64,000 bases of DNA, taken from Chionoecetes opilio (lineage: Eukaryota; Arthropoda; Malacostraca; Decapoda; Majidae). The notes below the pieces were generated by a model. That model did not search any database. It was not told where the DNA came from and saw only the letters and a program-made list of their open reading frames with translations. Shown here one piece after another: positions 41,718 through 53,700 of the stretch (within the stretch, counting starts at the first letter, position 1; each line of letters begins with the position of its first letter). The stretch is taken from the NCBI GenBank assembly GCA_016584305.1, contig JACEEZ010005953.1, forward strand, positions 60,001-124,000. Reading direction: 5' to 3'. Made by a program: the position numbers and the translations under genes.

Positions 41718-44700
41718 TAAGTCTATGGTGGTATAGAAGAGGATAGTAAGAAAATTATTAAGACCAAGTGATTAGAAGGAACATTTGTACATATAATCTG
41801 AAGGGAAAAAATTACTATTCAGAGGCAGTATTAAGTTACAGTAGATGGAAAAAGAAAGAATAAGTTACGGTAAGAGTTTGAGAAAGTAGCGAACTTAACA
41901 TAGACGAGACTAAGGTAAGAAAGAGTCGCCCATGAATGAAAGTAAAGTCCTCGCTTAGGGGGATAGAGATTATAAAAGGCTGAAACACTAGACTAAATGG
42001 ATGCTTATTTGGGTGTTTTTACGTTACTCAATCCTCCTTCTCTCTTACTTTCTTTCGCTTACTCTTCCTTTTTTACCTTAACTCTTATTCTTTCTCTTCC
42101 ATTTTTACATTACTCCTTTCTCTTCTTTTTTTACCTTACTCCATTCTCTTCTTTCTTTATCTTATTCTTCCTTTTATTGAATTCACCCTCTCTCCATCTC
42201 TCCCTGTGTGCAGAGGAGTTGTGCCCCGAGGCTTGCATCGAGCTGTACGCGCCCGTGTGTGGGAGTGACGGGCACACCTACAGCAGCTTGTGTCACCTGG
42301 CCATGGCGACTTGCAGCGACCCGTGTGTGGCGCTTCTGCATGAAGGAGAATGTGGTGAGTGAGGTGGTGTGTGTGTGTATGCGTGGTGTGTGAGTGAGGT
42401 GTGTGTGAGTGGGTGGTGTGTGGCAAGTGGTGGTGTAGCTAGTCTGAATTAAAAATAAAAAAATCAAACTTCAAAACTTAGATCTCATCTTAGCACAAAG
42501 TATTTCTCAAAAAAAAAAAAAAACTTGCTACTAATGAATACAATTTGACATATAAATCAAAATTAATCTGTAGTTTCATCACTACTTTGTTTTTCTGTCA
42601 GGAGATGGCAATGGTGGTGGCAATGGCAATGGTGATTGTCGCAAGGTGTGTCTAGAGTTTAACCCAGTGTGTGGTAGCGACGGCGCCACCTATCGCAGCC
42701 CGTGTCACCTGTCCAACGCCGCGTGCGACCTGCCTTGTCTCCAGCAGGCGTCTGCCGGCATGTGTGGTGCGTGGCCTTGTGTTTACGTAGTTTATTTACC
42801 AGTTGTGTTTTACGGGGCCTGAGCTACACTAGTTTGATCCAGTCTCCGTATCTACATTTATCCAGTCTCTTTCAATTGGTGCACATTATTTGCCTATCGC
42901 CTCATTTAGTCCATTCCAAACTTCTACATGTGTGCAAGTCTTTTTGCCAGAGCTGCCTATTCTAGTGTTTCCTGTTTTTCAAAGATTTATCCTGCCTCGC
43001 CTATTGATAAGATTACCAATGTTTCCAGGGCTTCTGTGTTCATTACGTATTTCCATTTTGATATTAACTCCTTCACGCCCAGATCTTTCCTTGGCTATAA
43101 AAAAAAATTCTGTTGTCGGGCCATAAAATTACGAAAATTAACTTAATATACCAAATTAGTTAGTCGACTAGGATACTAAACTAGTCATATCTATAAAATA
43201 TTGCTTATATTCACTAAAGTCTTCTAATGTTAGTCAAATTACTATAAAAAATTACGTTATGGGCCTCGAGGGGTTTATTGCCACAGGCGCCGCTGAAGCC
43301 AGTGTGCAGTAAAGCTGGCAGACTGCTAAGTTAACATAAGTGTCAGATATTTTAAAGTTTGAAATTTATGTATAGGAATGTATGTTCGCTAATGTCTGTA
43401 TAATAGCTTAAGACTAAACTTTCTTGGGTGCATATCTGTAATCTCTCAATACGTTGTTGCCACATGACCTCTGATGTCTGGCCTATTCACTTTTTTTTTT
43501 TATTAAATAAATATCTAAGTTGTTCGTGGTTCAGGGCGTGACTGCGGAGATGACTGCCCGACGCCTCTTCCCAACCATGAGGTGTGTGGCACTGATGGAC
43601 AGACCTACCAGAGTCTTTGCTTCCTATCAGAGGCTGCTTGCCGGAACCCCTGCCTCACCCTGAAGCACGAGGGGCGCTGCGGTGAGTCATTATCAGTCAT
43701 CGAAGTTATTGACACTGAAATTATAACCTTCTCTCTCCTTGTCCTTACCTGCCTTGGAAACTTGCCGCTTGTGCCCACATAGACAAATCACCATTGTGAC
43801 TGTCTCTTCACTCTCCTTCGGCACAGAGACAACACCAGCCTGCCCCGGGTTGTCTCCAGCCTGTCTACTATCCAGCCTATTTTATTCATTTATTTTTTTG
43901 TTAGTGACTGTATAAGACTTAAAAGTGTATTTAGGGTGACTTCAACATTGCCTTTCTCCTTCGGCACAGACACATCCCCAGACTGCCCAGGTGTGTGTCA
44001 CTTCAATATCGACCCCGTGTGTGGCAGTGACGGCAAGACCTACAACAACCTGTGCGAGCTGCAGGGCGCCATTCGCTGCGTCACGCCCTGCCTCTCCCTC
44101 AGAGCATTGGGAGCGTGCAGTGAGTTTTCAGAGTTTTTTATAATCCCAAGAGTATTTGGTATTAGAATATTTACTGATAAAAAACTTTATTTATGCATCT
44201 CAATTGTTCGTAATTGTCCCGCCAGATCGTACGTGCGGGGAGCTGTGCCCGATGCCGCACCACAAAGTGTGTGGCAGCGACGACACCACCTACCCCAGCC
44301 TCTGCCACCTGCACGAGGCGGCCTGCCACAACCCCTGCCTCACCTGCAGCACGTAGGCCCCTGCGGTGAGTGGCTCATAATTGCTAGACTGGTTGGCAAG
44401 CAGAAATACTTGACACTTTAGTTTTCCTCCCTTGCGTTTGCTTAGAGCTCGTGAGTGTATACAGTTTCGAACGTTCACTTTCCTCTTTTTAGCTACAAAT
44501 CTACGTGCTTTCTTTCCGCGCCTTAGATATTACCAAGCACATTTAATTGCTACCCTGATGTACTTGATAAATCCACTAATTCTTATTAAACATAGATTGT
44601 AAAATTCAATGTGGATGGAAGAGAATATCTGCAATGTGCAACCACCAATGTTCTTTATCAGTTTGTCCTTACCTGCCTTGGAAACATGCCGCTTGTGCCC

Positions 44701-47700
44701 ACATAGACAAATCACCATTGAGTGTCTCCTTGCTCTCCTTCGGCACAGACACATCACCAGTCTGCCCAGGTGTGTGTCCTTTCCATATCGACCCCGTGTG
44801 TGGCAGCGACGGCCGGACCTACGACAACCTGTGCAAGCTGCAGGGCGCCATAGTGTGTAGCAGTCCTTGCCTCACCCTCAGGGCCGTGGGGGCATGCGGT
44901 GAGTAGCTTGATTCAATGTCTGTACGGATTCAATGTCTGTACGGATTCCCAAAGGGTGAATGATTTAAACACTTCTTTGACATACAGCCACTATGGAGAG
45001 GAAGGTAGTGTCTGGCCTACTATGTTTTATCTGCTTCCTCTCTGTTTTCCCTCCAGCCCGTAGCTGCGGGGACTCTTGCCCGACGCCGCAGCAGCACCAC
45101 CAAGTCTGTGGGAGTGACGGAATCACCTACCTCAGCCGCTGTTACCTGGAGGAGGAGGCTTGCCAGAACCCCTGCCTCACGGTGAACCACGAAGGCCCCT
45201 GCGGTGAGTCTATTGCCTCTGTACCTGTGGCGTGGCGTTGCAGCTTTGTCCTTCTTTGTCCTAGGGAAAAACTGGTTCACAAATAGGGTGGTAAATGATT
45301 GGAATGGACTCGGTGGACAGGTAGTTAGTGCAGTCATTAGAGAGCTTTAAAGGGAGGCTAGATATATTCCTGGATGGGGATGAAAGATGGATGTAGGTAG
45401 TGTTAAGTAACTAACTACCTCTTGTAGGTCTCACGGCCTCTTGTAGCTTTCTTATGTTCTTGTAGCAGACTTGTTACACCAACTACCACGTGTAACGGCC
45501 TCTTGTTCTATTCACAATAATATGAATGTTAAAGTTACCACCTATTGAAGGTTAGCAGTGCTAAATCTACTTTCCTAATTATTTTGAATTTTGAGTTTCT
45601 TTCATCTAGTCCGAACACGCTGCCTTACAACATTGCGCTAGTTATTTTGAATGACCATGAATTCTGAGTACAATAAGTCACTACTATAAGTGCTTTATAT
45701 GTAGACTTTCTTGGACAAGTTAAAATGGTACGTCTTGGGTGTTACTCATTTATTTATAAGTCCAATAAGGCACTTTGATTTATTACAACCAAAATTTAGT
45801 TATAGTATATTGTTAGTTATAGTTTATATAGTTGTATGTAAGTTATAGTTTTAGTATATTGTGTGATTAATAGTTTAATCAATAGTTAAGTAAAGTATTA
45901 TATGTTCAGGGAGTGGATTCACTGACTACCAACATGTTGCAGCGAGAACCACCGCGAGTGCCCAAGGACCTCTGTCCCTTGCACTACCCACCAGTGATGG
46001 TGGCAGCGACGGGAGAAATACACCAACGCTTGACTTTCCTAACCAGCCACTCTGCAATGACTCCTTCATCTCCTTGGCACCCTCAGGGACCTGCGGTGAT
46101 ATCGCGCAACACCAGAAAAAATTATCTATCTCTTAACTTATTATTATTCCTTAACCAGTCTTATCTCTTATCCCTTAACTTATAACCTTTCTGCCTATAC
46201 GTACCTTTCTCATCTCTTTATCTATTTATCCCTTCAACTTCTTATCTCAGAAATACCTAAACCTTTGGCGACAGAATAATTATTCCATTTTATTTGACGA
46301 CCATTAGACTATTTTATAATTCTAATTTTAATTTGTACAGATCTAGTGACTAGCTTCTTAGTACCCTGTGTCCATTAGCTATTTTGGTATGACTTCACTT
46401 TTAGTCATTCTCTGCAAATACTTAGACCTGATCACTAGCACAAGAAACATTTGGGCGTGAAGGGTTAAAGTAGCAAATGTCTTTAACTCTATTTAGTGTG
46501 AGGGGTATGTATCCTAAAATATGAGTACCTAACTATCGGCATTCTCATCGCTGTTTTGACTTTTCCCGCCAGATTGTAGTGCTGTTGACCGTGCACGTGA
46601 ACTTGGAGGATCGTTGTGCCTTAGATGGACGACATGCGTCTCCCTCATGGCAAAATGAAGAGGGGCCTGCTTCAGCCCCTGCATCACTCTACACCACGAA
46701 GGCCCCTGCCGTGAGTGTGTAGGGTGCATTTCTCTTTCTCGCTCATAATTATGGGAAAAGGGTTAGATTGCTCTTTCTCTCATGGGAAAATTGGTAGATT
46801 GCTCTTTCTCTCATGGGAAAATTGGTAGATTGCTCTTTCTCTCTAGTATGGGAAAATTGTTCCTTATAACGGGTAGTGAACACGTTGCATACTTGTTTTT
46901 TGTGACTAGTTTCTATACCGATGGTTTTTATCTTAATCTTTTGTATTTTTATATCTAACTCATTGGTGTTTCTAAATGTCTAGCTTACCTACTTCTTGTG
47001 TATCCCTTAGCTCAGTTGTATTCCGTTAAGGCAGCTACAAATAAGTTATAGAAAAAATATTTTTTACCATTATTTTACAAGAATAGTTTCCATATCTTTA
47101 TATTCGAAACCTACTCATCCTCTCCCGTGAGTCTGGCCCAGAGATACTCTTTTTATATATAGATATATATATAGGTATATAGATGTATATAGATATAGAT
47201 GTATATAGATATAGATATATATAGATATAGATATATCTGGCTCTAGTCAGACTTCAACTAGACTATGCGGTGCAGTTTTGGTCTCCATATTACAGTATGG
47301 ATATAGCCTTGTTAGAATCGGTGCAGAGAAGGATGAACAAGGGATGCGTAACTTTAGTTATGAGAAGAGATTGGAGCTATTAAAGTTACTCACTAGAGAC
47401 TCTTAGAGTAAGGGGCAGTCTGATAGAAGTTTTTAAGTGGATAAAGGGATTTAATAAAGGAGAGGTAGGAAAAGTTCTTACGGCTATTAACCAGGGTAGA
47501 ACAAGAAGTAACTGATTCAAGCTGGAAGGGCGTAGATTTAGAAAGGAAATAGGGAAAAACTGGTTCACAAATAGGGTGGTGAATGATTGGAATGGACTCA
47601 GTAGACAGGTAGTTGGTGCAGAGTCCTTAGAGCTTAATAAAGAGGGGCTGGACAGGTTCATGGATGGGGATGAAAGGTGGATGTAGGTAGTGTTAGGTGA

Positions 47701-50700
47701 CAGGAACTACCACGTGTAGGTCTCGCGGCCTCTTGTAGCTTCCTTATGTTCTTATATACTCTTACTCTTATTATGGTTACTCTTACTCTTATTATGGTTA
47801 CTCTTATTCTTATTATAGTTACTCTTACTCTTATTATATAGTTACTCTTACTCTTATTATAGTTACTCTTATTATATAGTTACTCTTACTCTTATTATAT
47901 AGTTGCTCTTACTCTTATTATATAGTTACTCTTACTCTTATTATATAGTTACTCTTACTCTTATTATATAGTTACTCTTACTCTTATTATATAGTTACTC
48001 TTACTCTTATTATATAGTTACTCTTACTCTTATTATATAGTTAGCTCTTACTCTTATTATATAGTTACTCTTACTCTTATTATATAGTTACTCTTACTCT
48101 TATTATATAGTTACTCTTACTCTTATTATATAGTTACTCTTACTCTTATTATATAGTTGCTCTTACTCTTATTATATAGTTACTCTTTATTACTTACTTA
48201 TTATAGTTACTCTTACTCTTATTATATAGTTACTCTTATTATATAGTTGCTCTTACTCTTATTATATAGTTACTCTTACTCTTATTATATAGTTGCTCTT
48301 ACTCTTATTATATAGTTGCTCTTACTCTTATTATATAGTTACTCTTACTCTTATTATATAGTTGCTCTACTCTTATTATATAGTTGCTCTTACTCTTATT
48401 ATATAGTTGCTCTACTCTTATTATATAGTTGCTCTTACTCTTATTATATAGTTGCTCTTACTCTTATTATATAGTTGCTCTTACTCTTATTATATAGTTG
48501 CTCTTACTCTTATTATATAGTTACTCTTACTCTTATTATATAGTTACTCTTACTCTTATTATATAGTTACTCTTACTCTTATTATATAGTTACTCTTATT
48601 ATATAGTTACTCTTACTCTTATTATATAGTTACTCTTACTCTTATTATATAGTTACTCTTACTCTTATTATATAGTTACTCTTATTATATAGTTGCTCTT
48701 ACTCTTATTATATAGTTGCTCTTACTCTTATTATATAGTTGCTCCTACTCTTATTATATAGTTGCTCTTACTCTTATTATATAGTTGCTCTTATTATATA
48801 GTTGCTCTTATTATATAGTTGCTCTTACTCTTATTATATAGTTGCTCTTACTCTTATTATATAGTTACTCTTATTATATAGTTACTCTTATTATATAGTT
48901 GCTCTTACTCTTATTATATAGTTGCTCTTACTCTTATTATATAGTTGCTCTTACTCTTATTATATAGTTGCTCTTACTCTTATTATATAGTTACTCTTAT
49001 TCTTATTATATAGTTACTCTTATTATATAGTTGCTCTTACTCTTATTATATAGTTACTCTTACTCTTATTATATAGTTACCTTATTTATATTTGCTCTTA
49101 CTCTTATTATATATGCTCTACTCTTATTATATAGTTACTCTTACTCTTATTATATAGTTACTCTTATATATAGTTCTCTTACTCTTATTATATAGTGTTA
49201 CTCTTACTCTTATTATATAGTTACTCTTACTCTTATTTATAGTTGCTCTTACTCTTATTATATAGTTCTCTTATTTATTATATAGTTGCTCTTACTCTTA
49301 TTATATAGTTACTCTTACTCTTATTATATAGTTGCTCTTACTCTTATTATATAGTTGCTCTTACTCTTATTATATAGTTACTCTTACTCTTATTATATAG
49401 TTGCTCTTACTCTTATTATATAGTTACTCTTACTCTTATTATATAGTTACTCTTACTCTTATTATATAGTTGCTCTTACTCTTATTATTATTAGTGCTCT
49501 TACTCTTATTATATAGTTGCTCTTACTCTTATTATATAGTTTACTCTTACTCTTATTATATAGTTGCTCTTACTCTTATTATATAGTTGCTCTTACTCTT
49601 ATTATATATTGCTCTTACTCTTATTATATAGTTGCTCTACTCTTATATATAGTCTCTTATTATATATATACTTTACTCTTATTATATAGTTCTCTTACTC
49701 TTATTATATAGTTGCTCTTACTCTTATTATATAGTTACTCTTACTCTTATTATATAGTCTTCTCTTATTATATAGTTCTCTTACTCTTATTATATAGTTA
49801 CTCTTTAACTCTTATTATATTAGTTCTCTTACTCTTATATATAGTTTTACTCTTATTATATAGTTACTCTTATTATATAGTTCTCTTACTCTATTATATA
49901 GTTCTCTTACTCTTATTATATAGTTGCTCTTACTCTTATTATATAGTTACTCTTACTCTTATTATATAGTTACTCTTACTCTTATTATATAGTTGCTACT
50001 TATTATATTTACTCTTATTATATAGTTACTCTATTATATAGTTACTCTTATTATATAGTTGCTCTTACTCTCTTATTATATAGTTGCTCTTACTCTTATT
50101 ATATAGTTACTCTTACTCTTATTATATAGTTACTCTTACTCTTATTATATAGTGCTTTACTCTTATTATATAGTTGCTCTTACTCTTATATATAGTTACT
50201 CTTACTCTTATTATATAGTTCTCTTACTCTATATATATTTGCTCTCTCTTATTATATAGTTACTCTTACTCTTATTATATAGTTACTCTTACTCTTATTA
50301 TATAGTTGCTCTTACTCTTATTATAGTTACTCTTATTATATAGTTGCTCTTACTCTTATTATATAGTTACTCTTACTCTTATTATATAGTTACTCTTACT
50401 CTTATTATATAGTTACTCTTACTCTTATTATATAGTTACTCTTACTCTTATTATATAGTTGCTCTTACTCTTATTATATAGTTACTCTACTCTTATTATA
50501 TAGTTGCTCTTACTCTTATTATATAGTTGCTCTTACTCTTATTATATAGTTGCTCTTACTCTTATTATATAGTTACTCTTACTCTTATTATATAGTTGCT
50601 CTTACTCTTATTATATAGTTGCTCTTACTCTTATTATATAGTTGCTCTTACTCTTATTATATAGTTGCTCTTACTCTTATTATATAGTTACTCTTATTAT

Positions 50701-53700
50701 ATAGTTGCTCTTACTCTTATTATATAGTTGCTCTTACTCTTATTATATAGTTGCTCTTACTCTTATTATATAGTTGCTCTTACTCTTATTATATAGTTAC
50801 TCCTACTCTTATTATATAGTTACTCTTACTCTTATTATATAGTTGCTCTTACTCTTACTCTTATTATATAGTTACTCTTACTCTTATTATATAGTTACTC
50901 TTATTATATAGTTGCTCTTACTCTTATTATATAGTTACTCTTATTATATAGCTTACTCTTATTATATAGTTACTCTTACTCTTATTATATAGTTTGCTCT
51001 TACTCTTATTATATAGTTACTCTTATTATATAGTGCTCTACTCTTATTATATAGTTCTCTTACTCTTATTATATAGTTACTCTTACTCTTATTATATAGT
51101 TACTCTTACTCTTATTATATAGTTGCTCTTACTCTTATTATATAGTTACTCTTACTCTTATTATATAGTTGCTCTTACTCTTATTATATAGTTGCTCTTA
51201 CTCTTATTATATAGTTACTCTTACTCTTATTATATAGTTACTCTTACTCTTATTATATAGTTGCTCTTACTCTTATTATATAGTTGCTCTTACTCTTATT
51301 ATAGTTACTCTTATTATATAGTTGCTCTTACTCTTATTATATAGTTGCTCTTACTCTTATTATATAGTTGCTCTACTCTTATTATATAGTTGCTCTTACT
51401 CTTATTATAGTTCTCTTATTATATAGTTGCTCTTATTATATAGTTTCTCTTACTCTTATTATATAGTTGCTCTTACTCTTATTATATAGTTACTCTTATC
51501 TTATAGTTACTCTATTATATAGTTACTCTTATTATATAGTTGCTCTTACTCTTATTATATAGTGCTCTACTCTATTATATAGTTACTCTTATATTATATA
51601 GTTGCTCTTACTCTTATTATATAGTTACTCTTATTCTTATTATATAGTTTACTCTTATTATATAGTTGCTCTTACTCTATTATATAGTTCTCTTACTTAT
51701 TATATAGTTACTCTTATTATATAGTTGCTCTTACTCTGTATTATATAGTTACTCTTACTCTTATATATATTACTCTTACCTATTATATAGTTTCTCTTAC
51801 TCTTATTATATAGTTTACTCTTATTATATGGTTAGCTCTTACTCTTATTATAAGTTGCTCTTGCCTATTATATAGTTACTCTTAGTTATAGTTCTTACTC
51901 TATAGTATAGCTCTTACTCTTATTATAGTTGCTCTACTCTTATTATAGGTTGTCTTACTCTTATTATATAGTTACTCTTCTATTATATAGTTACTCTTAT
52001 TATATAGTTGCTCTTACTCTTATTATAAGTCCTTACTCTATTATTTTGCCTTATCTTATTAATAGTTGTTTACTCTTATTATATAGTTACTCTTACTCTT
52101 ATTATAATAGTTGCTCTACTCTTATTATATATTGCTTTACTCTTATTATATAGTTGCTCCTTACTCTTATTATATAGTTCTCTTACGTCTTATTATATAG
52201 TTTGCTCTTACTCTTTATATAGTATTGCTTACTCTTATTATATAGTTGTCTTACTTTATTATATAGTTGCTTTACTCTTATTTAAGTTATTATGTATATA
52301 GTTCTCTTACTTATATGTATGCTCTTACTCTTATTATATAGTTGCTCTTACTCTTATTATATAGTTACTCTTACTCTTATATATAGTTACTCTTTATAAC
52401 TCTTATTATATATTGCTCTTACTCTATTATATAGTTTTTACTCTTATATAGTTACTCCTCTTATTATATAGTTGTTTACTCTTATTATATAGTTCTTTAT
52501 CTTATTTATATAGTGCTCTTACTCTTATTAAAATTGCTCTACTCTATTTATAGTACTCTTACTCTGTTAATAGTTGCTCTTACTCTATATTATCATAGGT
52601 CTGCTAAGCCATAAGTGCTCTTATATATAGTTCTTACTTTATTATATATTTGCCTCTTACTCTTATTATAGTTCTCACCATTATACTCTTATTAATTTGC
52701 ATATATAGTTTTACTATAAAGTCTCTTTATTTAGTTACTCTTGATTATATAGTTCTCTTACTCTTATTATAAGTTCTCTACTCTTTTATTAGTTGCTTTA
52801 CTCTTATTATATAGTTGCTCTTACCTTAATAGTTACTCTATCTTATTATGCTCTACTCTATTATATAGTGCTCTACTCTTATTATATAGTTGCTCTTACT
52901 CTATTATATAGTGCTCTCTTATTATATAGTTGCTCTTACTCTTATTATATAGTTGCTCTTACTCTTATTTATGTGCTCTACTCTTATTAAAAAGTTCTCT
53001 TACTCTTATTATTAGTTCTTTACTCTTATTATATAGTTGCTCTTACTCTTATTATTGTTTCCTCTTTATATAGGTGTCTTATCCTTACATTATTATATTT
53101 TAACCCTTTATATTACCTCTTACTTATTAGTATAGTTGTCTTATGTTGTTGGCTCTTACTTTATTTGTCTACTCTTTTAATGCTGCTTACCTATTAAAGT
53201 TCTTACTTTTATCTTCTCCTTACCTAAATTTAGTTGCTCTTACCTTATTTATAGTTGTTATTTATACTATTATAATAGTTCTTACTCTTATTTATAGTTG
53301 CTTTCTCTTATTATATAGACTTATATTATTACTCTTATTATATAGTTGTTACTCTTATTATATAGTTGCTCTTAATCTTATTATATAGTTGCTCTTCTCT
53401 TATTTATAGTTGTTTCTCTTATTAAAGTTGCTCTTACTCTATTAATAGTTCTCTTATTATATAGTTGCCTCTTCCTATTATAATTCTCTACTCTATTATA
53501 TAGTTGCTCTTACTCTTATATTAGTTGCTCTTATTATTTTAGTTACTCTATATATAGTTACTCTTACTCTTATTATATAGTTCTCTTACTCTGATTATAT
53601 AGTTACTCTATAGCTCTTAATTATTAGTTCTCTTACTCTTATTATATAGTTACTCTTACCTTATATAGTTCTCTTACTCTTATTATATATTTACTCTTAT

